64,000 nt of DNA from positions 1,488,001-1,552,000 of the forward strand of contig CM031554.1 in the NCBI GenBank assembly GCA_018466975.1. The letters are read 5' to 3'. This document shows, piece by piece, positions 24,193-34,998 of this stretch (its first letter is position 1; each line of letters begins with the position of its first letter). The notes below the pieces were generated by a model that saw nothing but the letters and a program-made list of their open reading frames with translations, made no database searches and was not told the DNA's origin. The translations under genes were made by a program, and so were the position numbers. The stretch is from Sparassis latifolia (lineage: Eukaryota > Basidiomycota > Agaricomycetes > Polyporales > Sparassidaceae).

Positions 24193-25695
24193 TCAATCCT
24201 TCATGTTAAGAACCACCCGGCCGACAATTGAGCCTTTCTCCATGCCTTCAAACGTGCTGGAGAACACATTCCGTCAATAACAGTAGAAAACTTGTGCATC
24301 TTCACTCACTCCGCTAGCGCATCCAAAGGCTTGAGGGTGAAGTGGCACTTGACCTTACCCCGGGCGGCAAGATCCAACGCTTCCCGCGCATCTTGTCGAT
24401 TCCTGCGCCAACATCAGATGCAATCTCAAATCTCGCCCACTCTATCACTCACCCGACATAGGAACCGATAATTTGGATGCTCTTCGTGACAGTGTAGAAG
24501 ATGTCCGCCTCCAGCGCAGCCTTCGCTGGCAGCCCAACAACCATGAGGGTACCGCCGTTTCGCAGGTAATCAATCGCCTGCGAGTACGCCGCGCCCGTGG
24601 ACGCCGTTACTACGGCCGCATGTGGGCCAAGCCCGCCAGTTGCAGCTTTAATATCCGCAACAAGGTCCTTCGACTCCTTGAAGTCGATCCACTTCTCTGC
24701 GCCGAGCTTCATGCACAACTTCTTCTTCTCCGCACCCGTGTCAACCGCGAGGACGCGCAAACCCATCGCTGCGGCATACTGAACAGCTAAGTGGCCGAGT
24801 CCTCCGCCTGCGCCAGGGAGCACGATCCAGTCGCCGATATGTACCTTCGAGTATTTGATCGCACGGTAGACGGTGACACCCTGCGGCCAAATGCGTCGGG
24901 TGTCAAATAGAGACTGTCACACGACACTCACTGCACAGAGAATTGATGCGGCTTCCGCACTCGAGATGCCCTCGGGGATAGGAGTGACGTGGCGAACCCA
25001 CGACGTGACGTACTGGGAGTACGTGCCGTCCACGGTGAAGCCGCTGTATTGACCATTCAAACAGCCTGGCGTGAGTAGGCTCAAGCTTCAGCTTATGGGA
25101 CGGTGTCATGAACTGCAACTTGGCGAACTTTGCTCGAGGCCCTTCCTACACATCTCGCAATCAAGGCAGGAGTAAGCGAGCCACTTGATCCCAACACGGT
25201 CGCCAATTTTCACAGGGGAATCCTGAGTATGCTCTCCGATCGCAACTACGATGCCAACACCCTGCAAGAAGGTCAACGGGATACACACATCGGCCCCGTA
25301 GCGGTACATACCTCATGTCCACCAATAAGGGGGAGCTTCGCGGGAATCGGCCAGTCGCCATTCTTCGCATGCAGGTCGGTGTGGCACACTCCGCTGCAGT
25401 CAAGGTGAATGAGACATTCTCCGGGCTTGAGCTCCGACGGCTGCTTGACGGGATGGTCGTCCTTGATCTTCAAAGGCGCACCAGTCTTTTCGAAAATCGC
25501 CGCCCTCTGTACCTTAGGTATTTGGAAGGTCGTCGACATCGTTCGGCGCGATGCATTTCGGAGTACCACATTCCCGAGAGGGGACGCCTGCGAATGCCGC
25601 TGAACAGGAGGCCAAATGTTCGTCCTATTGATCCCGCGGACCGCAAGAGAGCGGTGAGTTAACGGGAAAGGAATACGAGCGTAACGTGCAGACAT
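24193..25695 (-). CDS. zinc-dependent alcohol dehydrogenase, possible mitochondrial form
   Basis: Six exons (25312-25695, 25129-25261, 24932-25065, 24453-24880, 24310-24402, 24193-24256), all GT-AG, close at 411 residues. A second ATG at 25539 gives 359 residues, the usual size of the cytosolic enzyme. The medium-chain dehydrogenase signatures are complete: catalytic zinc ligands in [10 protein letters not shown] and GGHEG, structural zinc cysteines in [16 protein letters not shown], and the NAD fold in [20 protein letters not shown]. It oxidises ethanol or reduces acetaldehyde with NAD(H). The 52-residue extension from the upstream ATG is Arg/Ser-rich with almost no acidic residues, like a mitochondrial targeting peptide. 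A single locus could therefore feed two compartments through alternative starts, as an inference. Confidence 0.92.
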
Positions 25696-27488
25696 CTTCG
25701 ATGTCGGTGCGGCGAAGGAAGAAATTAGGAGACAGTCAGTCTCGAATATATCTAGGCTCGATGTCGGTCTCCATTCGCCCGACGGATGCAGACGGACCCA
25801 ACATCCATGATCAACTTTTGATCCTCAGACGTGGGCGTAATGACTCTACCAGTATCGGTGAGGCTAGATTTGCGTCGCCGGTGGACGCCGACTGTGACTC
25901 CACCGCTGCCCAGGACGACCTTGCCTTTGGCGTTCGCTCGTCTCGCCGCTGGCGGCCACGACCGAGCTTGTGACCTAGGAAGACTAACGTAAGTCCCACA
26001 GCCTATCACAGCCACATACTACCACTTACCGTGCCTTTGTTCACAACTACGCGACTTCTTGCATGGGCTTGCACACGTCGGCGGAGGCTGTCTTCTATGA
26101 CGACACCATAGTGTCGATCATCAGGACGGTTTCATGGAACGTTGTGCAATCGGGAATTTCCGGGCCGGTCGGTCGTACAAGAGCGAAAGAGCAAGAAACG
26201 AGTGATAAAAAGCTCTATTGAACGACCGCGCGCCATGCACGACAGACACTCCACAGTGCTATGATTCATGTGCACGAGAAAGAACTCGAGAAGTTGCATT
26301 CGGAGTACACTCACTGTGACCTGGACCGATAGCAAACAAAGGAGCAAAGCCCACCAATCATCGTGCTTCGGGCAATCCGTAATGTCCATGCTTCGATGCT
26401 ACCGGCTCAAACGTTCAAGACGCGCACGGAGCGCTCCGATAGTTTGATAGAGGACGATGTGATGGTGAGTTGAAGAAATTTCACGGTGTTCGGAAGAGGA
26501 CAGGATCGTCACAGTGATTGTCGTGGATCTCGACGGGCTACCGCGAGCCATAGTAATTTGAGCTCCTTCGCGATCTGAGCTTACTAGCGGCGTCTGGTAA
26601 ACGCATGATCTCGGTGGTCGAAGGTAGCGCCGAAACACAGGATGTCGTCGGAACAGAACAGGACAAAGTTGAATGTATACCTGAAGTGTCGTTTGTGTAC
26701 AGTCGAGCAGGAACTCTTCCCAGGAGTGTGTGGGGAGAAATTCAGCAGCTGCACAGGGCAGGACGAGATGAGAATAGAAACATACCTAGCGGGTCAACGG
26801 TCACCGTATGTTTCTCCAGTAATTGGAGGAGTTGAGCTGGACTAGAGACTCTCGTCTTGTGTTCGGAGATTGGGATTTGCTCACGAGCTCAACTGAGATA
26901 TCATCGGTACGTTGCGAACGCTGGCACAGCACTGAGGAAGCCACTATTCGTTCCAAACAGGCAGGTGCATTTCCAAATCAGTTCTACGATGTTGGAGGAG
27001 CCATTTTGTGTGCCGCAATGAAATGACAATATAGATATTCCCGAAAAATCACGCAATGCCATCTCTCCATATTTCACAGCGCGATAATTCGAAGTTTTTG
27101 CTGTGAAAGGCGTTCAGAAATAACGTGAATGTAACACTCTCACAGACTCAATTAAAGGGCAACAGGCAACTCACGTCGATAAAGGACAACCCTCCTCGTA
27201 CCTTATGTATTGTCTGCTCCTCCTCAGGCTGGGGCCGAATGCCGAAGGAATGTCTCCAACGAACCCTGGGTCATTCGGCGTCGGGTGAGCTACTCCGGAA
27301 CTATAGAACCTGCTGATGCAACAACTATGATATTCTGACCGAGAGTACATTACTATGAATATGCTTGGCGGGAGCGGTAGGACTGAGCAATCTCAGAAGT
27401 GAATTCCGGCAGACGGGAAAAGCTGCTATCAATCTCATGTACAGTGTCTCGTCTTACATCCCAATGTGAGACGCACCAAGGAGAATCA
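25696..27488. other. intergenic region
   Basis: About 1.8 kb with no supported gene. A short minus-strand frame at 25811-26015 is Ser/Arg-rich and may be promoter-side sequence of the alcohol dehydrogenase. Nothing between 26.0 and 27.4 kb shows a domain or a repeat I can name. Confidence 0.4.
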
Positions 27489-28131
27489 CTACCAGGGACT
27501 ACGAACAGTCCATCTGTAATTCCAGGTCTCCGAGTACAGTACCACTTCGATGTTTTCTCCGCACCGTCTACGGAGCACGTCGATGGCCTCGGCGGACGGT
27601 GTATTGCTGAGATCGTAGTCGATGTATAACGAGGTAATGCGATCGATACGAGGATTGACCTAGAACGCACATTTGACGTGTAGAAACTCGCAAGGCCAGC
27701 GCAATTCCAGCTCCTCTGTGATGCGTTCCAACGTAGATGGAGAGCGACAGATTGATCGGACGTCCTTCAGGTCGCACATATCCGTCTTTCTCCGCGTCTT
27801 CACCCGTATCCTCCTCACCATCTTCACCATCAGGCCATTCTGAGTAGAGGAATAGAAGGCCGTGCTTCTCTGCATAGTCCAACATCATTTCTGTGTTCAC
27901 GGGCCACCCATAGTGCATCACAGGCGGTTTGATGGGAGCAATCGGAGATGGAATGAGTATTCGGGGTAAGTGGTCCAATGGAGCGTATTGTTTCACGGGA
28001 AATCCTGAAGCACAGAAGGGAAGATTGAGAGGTTAGTGGCTCTTCTCGTGGACGTCCGGTGTCAACTTGCGTTTGCACGGAATAAACTGGACTGGCAAAC
28101 CTCGTCTTGTTCCGGGTGATCGATTGGAAGG
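27489..28131 (-). pseudogene. orphan HYGW-family copy A, disrupted
   Basis: The first of four minus-strand paralogues (others at 28718, 31571 and 34999). It keeps the family core PPVMHYGWPVN, then LLDYAEKHGLL-type residues, and the block ITEELELRWPCEFLHVKCAF. Two lesions kill it. A frame change after INLSLSIY puts the rest out of frame, and a TAG follows CAF where copies B and C have CAG. Downstream of the lesions the sequence still matches (ITSLYIDYDLSNTPS, then AEAIDVLRRR) and ends RSPW with a stop at 27489. The first exon, up to LTP before an intron, also lacks an in-frame ATG. No function is known for the family. Confidence 0.7.
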
Positions 28132-28717
28132 TCAAGGACCTTTTCCGTTGACGTTGACTTGGAAGAGGAAGATACTAACTGGGACGTAGGGGTATAGTTG
28201 TATCCACAGCAGGCTGAGCGCAATGAGGTTCCTCGCCTTCAGCCAACTTCTTTTTCTACCATGCAGGGTTTGACAAACAAAATGAACTCTTTGTGATATC
28301 TGTGGCTCAAAATGTCAGATTCAGTGCTGAACAATGCGAAGTGCGACGAGGCGAACTCACACCGATGACACTTTGTCACGCCGCCTTTCCTGAGGGGAAA
28401 CTAGGCTGACTAAAGAGGCTAACGTCGACAGGTACCGGGTGCCACTCAAAATACGACCAACCGATGGATAAATACCTCTTGTTGTAATTCCCGGAATACT
28501 CAAGATCGCATGTCTAAGTGAATCACAGCCACATTCCAACTGAGAACTTGATTACTGCCAATACAACCTACATAAACTGGAGAGGATAGGAACAAAGTAA
28601 CCGCCAATGGAGCGCTGCCTCCGTGAGCAGGTTTCTAATTTAAAGCTTTAGTGGCCTTAGTGGCTGTAAAATTGAGAGAAATGATGATGAAACTCACGAA
28701 GACAGAAAGCCCGTGAC

Positions 28718-29420
28718 TCACCGTCGAGGGCCGCGCGTTGTCCAGGAAAACCGCTCGGAGTCCATATACCATTTTGGTGTATCTTCACCGAGCCATTTAC
28801 GCAACACCTCGATAGCGTCAGGCGACGGTGTGTTTCGGAGATCGTAATTGGTGTATAGGGAGATGATGAGGCCAATGTTAGAGTTGACCTGAAACGCACA
28901 CTCGAAGTGCGACAAGCCACGAGGCCAGCACATCTTCAGTTCCTCCGTAAGGCGTTCCAACGCGGCATCAATCGAGATGGCCACGTTGATCGTACGCCCT
29001 CCTCGTCGCACGGCTCCATCGTTGTCGTTCTTTATCTCCTCCTCGCACCCTTCCTCTTCTAGATCTTGTTCTCCATCAATGTCATTACAATGGAAGAACA
29101 GGAGGTCGTGCTTCTCAGCATAGTCCAACAGCGGTTGTCTGTCCAACCACAAGTTCACGGGCCACCCGTAATGCATTACAGGTGGTTTTATACGAGCAGT
29201 TGAGGATGGAACGAGAATCCGTGATGGGACGTCAAACGGAGGGTACTGATTAACTCTCAAAATGTTCTGAAGCACGAATAGGTCAGCCTTGAACGAAGTG
29301 TTACATAAAATAAATGACGGCCACACACCGCGGGAGTCAGCTTCCACTTGCATGGAATGAACGGAACAGGCAAATCTCGCCTCACTATCCCAGGCGCATC
29401 AACGGGTAGGCGAGAGTGCT
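28718..29420 (-). CDS. orphan HYGW-family copy B, 5' end uncertain
   Basis: Exon 2 (28718-29266) is intact: PSRILVPSSTARIKPPVMHY, GWPVN, an acidic linker, then LERLTEELKMCWPRGLSHFE, CAFQVN, ISLYTNYDLRNTPSPDAIE, VLRKWLGEDTPKWYM, ending RGPRR. A 62-base GT-AG intron (29267-29328) sits at the same place as in copies C and D. The exon upstream reads GIVRRDLPVPFIPCKWKLTP in the matching frame, but I find no ATG before a stop near 29510. The start therefore lies in a further exon or has been lost. About 200 residues are visible. Unknown function; no transmembrane segment or signal peptide is seen. Confidence 0.55.
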
Positions 29421-29875
29421 TTCTAGTTGACTGCGATTTTGAGGCCGAAAGATGGATTGGACTGCATGTACACGTCGCTTGTCCAGATGTGTTGCGAATT
29501 TACATGTTACCTACATTATGAGAATGCATCCCAGAATTTCGAAAAGGTGTCCTCAGCAGAAAGACGTCCGCCGCACCGCAGCCTGTTCCGTATTTGGAAG
29601 TGGACTTTCCCCTCTTGGAATCTGTGTGCGCGCGTTGATGTGATTTGAACTTCAACCATGACTTCACGATCATCCACTCACGCGGGATCTCCCGCTGACC
29701 CCTCGATATCCTTGTCTCGGTCGCTTTCAGCCCACGTTCGAAAACCGAGTACAACTCTTTTAGCCCATTCTACGAAGTCCCCAAAATCAACATAGTTACA
29801 TCGCAACTTATGTCATCAGAATAAGAAATGCTCTGAATCACAGAGGAGGTCCATCTGCAAAAGTGGATTTCTCAC

Positions 29876-31376
29876 TGTAGGACTGGCTGTTCTCGGTAGG
29901 TCTTCATAGACCGTGGTAGGACTGGCACCTCTATGTAGTGCTCTGTAGGACCGTGTAGTTATTGCCTAGCTATGTAGGACGCTGTAGGAAGTGCGCCAAA
30001 TTTACGCTGCATTCAGGTACTGTTCGAAGCCTCGAGGCTGCGGCCGGATATCCGAGAGATCCGCGGACTACACACAGCTTACACTCAGCCATTCGGTCAC
30101 CGTAATTCCTTGGAGCTCAAAGTGCGAAGTTGATTAGACATTTCTAAGTACCGATGGCCTCCTCCAGATCCGTGACCGAGCGGCTCAGTTTCGCTGTGCG
30201 ATGAAGACACATGCACGCGATCTCGTTCGACAGCAGTACGGCTTCAGAGCAGGTCACTCCGATGCTGCGCAAGAGTACAACCGTGCTCTCATTGCTTCGC
30301 TCAACTTGAAGGAGAAGACCGCATTCGCTCACGTTGTATGTCTTCAGTGATTTCATCTATGTCCTCACTTGGCTAACACCATTGGCCAAGGACCCATCCA
30401 ACCGCACCACTTTGTGTCGCAATCCCATCTTTGTAGACATCTTGACCAAGCTGTGGTTTTCGGATGCTGAAGATGATGGTGTACAGTATAGCGAGTACTT
30501 CAACGGGGGTGTGCCTCTTCCGTTGATGGCTCAGCTCCTCACTTCCGTGAGTGTTATCTTCGAGTTATTATCCCGGCTAACGGTGCATTGCATTTTTAGG
30601 TGGAGTGTGCTATCGACGAGTATGCCACCGGAACGCTCACAAAGGTCGAGATGCGTACCGCAAAGTACAAGCCGGTGTATAAGAAATACCTCACTACACT
30701 CAAGAAGTGGGAGACATACTCGATGACGCACTCACAGGCCTGTCGCCGCATGCAGGAAGACTTTCTTCACACCCTTAGGTGAGTCCGTGCTCAGTTTACA
30801 TACATGCATCTGACTTGCATCGTGTCGTAGATCGAATGCCGGCGCAATCGAGAACCTGGCAATCACGCAGCTCCTGGATCAACTTACCGATGTGGACTTT
30901 GCTGCGATGGAGCTGGAGTGAGGGATTTCGTGGAGCTGGAGAGCTGACGACGTGCGCCAGTGACTCTGCGCGTATTGAAAACTATGGCCGCCGTGCCGAC
31001 AAAAGGACCACCCCGTCTACTTACCATCACCGCCGTTTAATGTCACACCACTCTTTTAATACAATTGATTGTCCGTATTGTATTGTTCAAAGTGTTTGCC
31101 TGGGATTTTTAGATCTCACTGAGAGCCAATGGGTATACATGCATCTAGCCCGTCTGTGAATCCTGCTAACTCGAAAAGGGATCCCTAGCCGATCCTACAG
31201 TCCTACAGTTCCTACGCGGGCCTACAGCTCCTACAGTCCTCGAAGACTACAGCCCTCGCATGGTCTACGGTAGAAAACCTCGTTCTATAGAGTCCTATAT
31301 AATTCGGGACATTGCTACAGTCCTCTCGGGCCTATGCAACCTACATAGCACTACATAGGTACTGTTCTTTTTCCAG
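29876..31376. mobile_element. inverted-repeat element with subterminal ctgtagga motifs
   Basis: The left end (about 29876-30000) is packed with ctgtaggac and gtaggact motifs. The right end (about 31190-31360) is packed with their reverse complements (gtcctacag, cctacagttcctac). One pair matches over 18 bases with one mismatch: ctatgtagtgctctgtag at 29931 against the reverse of ctacatagcactacatag at 31341. The interior carries a spliced DUF6532-like reading frame. Inverted, motif-rich ends around a gene are the layout of a DNA transposon. I see no recognisable transposase and no clear target-site duplication, so the exact ends are estimates. Confidence 0.6.
30138..30921 (+). pseudogene. DUF6532-like gene, 5'-truncated
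   Basis: Four exons read through cleanly: up to 30335, 30391-30546, 30600-30778 and 30831-30921, all GT-AG. They encode a protein with RDRAAQFRCAMKTHARDLVR, NRTTLCRNPIFVDILTKLWF, SEYFNGGVPLPLMAQLLTSV, ECAIDEYATGTLTKVEMRTA and YKPVYKKYLTTLKKWETYS. This is the layout I associate with DUF6532 of agaricomycetes (from memory), a family of unknown function common around mobile DNA. There is no start codon: the frame opens just after a stop at 30135-30137. The N-terminal part is either missing or on an exon I cannot find. It lies wholly inside the inverted-repeat element. Confidence 0.6.
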
Positions 31377-31570
31377 ATGTCTAATTGACAAGGTCGCATT
31401 AAAAGCGTACATATAATGACAGTGTGATGGAGGCAATGTAACCATATGAAAACGATGACGGACAGCAACTGGAAAACAGCAGACTATCTTTGAGGGTTAA
31501 TGTTAGGGAGATGATGGGGGACAGAGATAGACAGGACTCGTTAACAAAGAAAAGAGAAAGACAGGAGGAT

Positions 31571-32307
31571 TTACCACCGAGGTCCATCAGCGGTCCATGT
31601 GGCATTCATGTCTTCCATGTACCACTGCAGTGCAGGCGCGTCAAGTCGCTTTCGGAGTGTCTCCACGTCTTCATCGGACGGCACCTTGAGGAGGTCATAG
31701 TTGCTGTAGACGGAAACAATGATAGGTGCGTGGACCTGAAGAGCGCACTGAATGTACAGCAAGCTACGAGGCCAGGAGAGTCCAAGCTCCTTGGCAAGGG
31801 CACGCAATGCAATGTTGAGAGTATGGCATAAGTTGACGTTGGGATCTGTCTTCAGCTCGCCATCATCCCCGTGATTTTCGTACTCATGCTTGTTCTCCTC
31901 CAAATTGAGCCCTTCAAATTCGTCTTCGTCATCATCAGAGCCCATTGGTTCCTCCGTCGAGAAGTAATGGACTAACCCACGCTCCTGGGCGTAGCTCCAC
32001 AACAGCCGCTTGTTCACAGGCCAGCCGTAGTGCATTACCGGAGGTTGGAGAGGTGCATTCGGAGTTGGAATAAGCAAACGAGGCAAAGTGCGAAAAGGCG
32101 GGCATCTGATGACTTGTGAAAAGTCCTGTGCATAATACGAAGTGAGTCTTCCAGGTAATTCAACAACTGGAGACCGCATACCTCTCGCGTGACAAGTCGC
32201 CTGGTCGGTCTGAACGGAATGGGCAAATCTCTCTTGCAACCTCGTGCGTCCAGCGAGGCAAATTGCTTCCTCGATGGTTTGAGGGGTTCAGATATTGGCT
32301 GAGACAT
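31571..32307 (-). CDS. orphan HYGW-family copy C, intact
   Basis: This is the best-preserved member. Two exons, 32182-32307 and 31571-32125, with a 56-base GT-AG intron, close at 226 residues. Exon 1 runs from MSQPISEPLKPSRK to FRPTRRLVTRE. Exon 2 has LPRLLIPTPNAPLQPPVMHY, GWPVN, a very acidic stretch, ALAKELGLSWPRSLLYIQ, CALQV, VSVYSNYDLLKVPSDEDVE, TLRKRL and an end ADGPRW. The family plan is a short basic first exon, the PPVMHYGWPV core, a variable acidic linker, and a conserved C-terminal block. I know no annotated domain for it. There is no signal peptide or membrane segment, so it is likely soluble and intracellular. Confidence 0.7.
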
Positions 32308-33279
32308 GAAGGCAACGGTGGAAGTTTCGGACTGTCAGAGCGCCACAGGTTGATATTCAGGTCGTCACGGTGATCGAGACGCTGAGCCACCCATATATAG
32401 TATGTTGTGTTAAGTTCAATGACTCATTCCGAACATGGGATAGAAAACCTCATCGTGGGCAGGAAACGCTCACCAACGAGGACCGACTCGACAGTACTCC
32501 AGGGCTGTTCCAAGTACAGTTCATGGTCTATAGGCACTATTTCCGCGTTCCATCGTCGAAGTAGGCACGCGACGCGTCCACAGATGACAAGCTTAGAGAA
32601 AACGCAATTAGTGCATGGTGCACAGAGAGACAACGACACCAGCATTGTCCTGCACGACGTAGATGCAGCACACTTCGAGGCATGAGCAGTCCAAGCGATA
32701 GTCTGCGATGTGACGGTGATTGAGGTATATTTACTACGAGGACAGGCTGCGGCACCACTGTTCGTCATGGATTCGCTTGGTTATCATCGTCGTCGATGCC
32801 CGTACCTTTAGAAGTCGCCAACGTGTATCTGAGAAAGTGGTTGACAGAGCCGATGTACTTAGAATGCACACCCTGTAAAACCGGTGCATCGAGAAACCAT
32901 GCCAACTATAACGTAGTGAGAATCGTTACAGGTCACGTCTTACAGGCGATCTTGCACTCATCTTGGTGTTTGGAGAGCTCAGATTTAAACTTCCAAGGAT
33001 ACAATCTAGAACGGAGCCTATTTGGGTACAGGACATGATGTCGTACAGATTTCAGAGGAACCTGGAGAAAAGGTCACGATCTTCGCGGAAGAGACCACCA
33101 AAAAGCAGAAAGACGTATAGCCAATCACATATTTAGAGGTCCGAGAACGATTGTGAACAAAAACAGACCTGATATCGAGGCCCATTCGTTCGACGGAGCC
33201 CAACACAGTCGATAATGCGCCAGAAGATGTAAGGGTTCATCATTGATTCCATGTTTGCAGACCCAGCGAGCTCCCTAGA
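32308..33279. other. intergenic region between copy C and the FunK1 relic
   Basis: About 1 kb. The minus strand may contain worn pieces of the C-terminal lobe of the FunK1-type kinase found upstream, but I could not match the catalytic HRD or DFG-like motifs. No other gene is seen. Confidence 0.35.
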
Positions 33280-34250
33280 ATCGGTTGGTCTGGGTACATT
33301 GCAGCGCTGCAGGGATTGTCAGTATACCAAGCGAAGGACGAGCACGAACATATTCCAGAGCGAACCTTGGTCGCGGCCATTATCCATCCCTTTGTTCATC
33401 CTATCTACCCCAGGTTGGTTCTCTAGGACGTCTCCATGGCAGCTCATCTGAGGGATATTCGGCACGGCGTCACCCTGTGAGCCTGCCAAAATCTCGCCCT
33501 CCTTTTCACGTCTCTCGTCGCGCCATGTATCCTTTAGAAAGACTATCTTACTTGTCGGATGATCTGCGCTCACAAGCAAGTAGCCTCCGGTTCCTCGGCC
33601 TGTCATTGAGACACTGGTCGAGATATTAGCAGTCGATGCGCTACAGAACTATCATCAACCATGGCAACTGCAGCCACACTTGCTACGACCAGTAATTGCT
33701 GATCACTGAGGTCCAACTGGAGCTTGACATGGCGGATGATTGACTCCTCAAACAGCTTCTCCTCCTCCTTGGTCGCAGACTGAATAGTGGGATCATACCC
33801 GCACGATGCGAGGCATGGGTATATCGCCGAAGGAACTCGCATACGAGTTCTGCTTCATCGTGCAATTCGATTGACTCTGAGACGATCGCACCAGCATGGT
33901 CCCAGTGGATAAGCCGGATGCGCAACCCAGACAATGAGACCAGAAGTAGTTGCTGTGATGCTGACGAGCACAAGCTTCGGTTGCGCATTCCTCCCTAGTC
34001 TCCATGTGGCCTGACCTCGGGTTTGATTTCGTCGGTGTTCACTTCTGATCGTCGCCTCGAGCAGGATCTGTGAAGGCGTCCGGAATGCGGCTGGATTTCG
34101 ATGAACAGGTAGGGGTAACCGAGAGAGCTGGTTACTGTCGATGTCGGTTTCACTAAGTCAACGACGTCCTCGGAAATGCAGGAAATATGCGAACTCATCG
34201 ACCCTATGTTCCCAAGGTTCAACTCAAGTGTGGACGTATCTTTGAACACA
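33280..34250 (-). pseudogene. FunK1-type fungal protein kinase relic
   Basis: Read from 34250 downwards in changing frames: TSSLGYPYLFIE, LRIRLIHWDHAGAIVSESIE, DEAELVCEFLRRYTH, YDPTIQSATKEEEKLFEES, GRGTGGYLLVSAD, KIVFLKDTWRDE, KEGEILA, VPNIPQMSCHGDV. The order (regulatory half, then GRGTxGYL, then FLKDTWR of the kinase N-lobe, then a GDV turn) fits the FunK1 kinases expanded in mushrooms. Frames change between 34000 and 33600, and the C-lobe is not recognisable, so it is broken. It sits between orphan copies C and D. Confidence 0.6.
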
Positions 34251-34998
34251 AACCACCTAGACTGAGAAGGTCCGACATCACTAAGCGCTGTAATACGTGA
34301 ACTCTTTAATTTAAGAATCTAGACGAGTTCAAATGACCCACTAATGGTCCAATAATCTGATGTCTGTCGTCTGCCTATGCCAGCACGTCTTTGAACGCCT
34401 AGGCAGTAGGCGGCATCGTGGATATATCTGCCTCGTGTAAGAATTCGTCAACAGGCATTGGACCGATCATTAAATGTCCAGCAGAGTTGGTGTATTCGCG
34501 ATAGCGCCTATCGACATCGTCTTCTGTATCTCGTTGCCAAACCTTGTTCTCCCAGTTCGTCCTGAGTCAACGGCCGATGCGGAATGGACAATATTTGCGC
34601 CGCGACCTTGAGTACGCTCACAGCCTGCTAGCGTTCCACGAGAACCATGCCTAGTGGCAAGTATCCGAAAGTGCAGGTTGGCAGCCCAAAGCGCGATCAC
34701 GTGCAGACCGTAGTACGGCGGACAGAAGAGTACCTTCCCTTCAGACATACGCAGGAGCATATCTTGCACCACACAGCTGGAAAACGAAGCCTTTTAGCCA
34801 ATTCGGAAGCCATGACATTCAAGAATAACTGTATACGAGTAGCCAGACACGGTCACGCATCAGCGTTATGTGCGTGGCTACCTCTCAATGGTAGACAAAA
34901 GCGCAACACATCAAATGGCAGAACAAATTGAATGGAAAAGTGAGGCAACATTTGAGAGTTCGAAAACATGATACGACTGATGAGTGAGAATGCACGAA
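34251..34998. other. intergenic region
   Basis: About 750 bases between the FunK1 relic and orphan copy D. It may include the lost N-terminal part of the kinase relic. No gene or repeat is supported. Confidence 0.35.

Noticed and set aside
30006..30060. tRNA-like sequence around ggtactgttcgaagcctcg
   Set aside because: The T-loop-like ttcgaa is not accompanied by acceptor or D-arm pairing.
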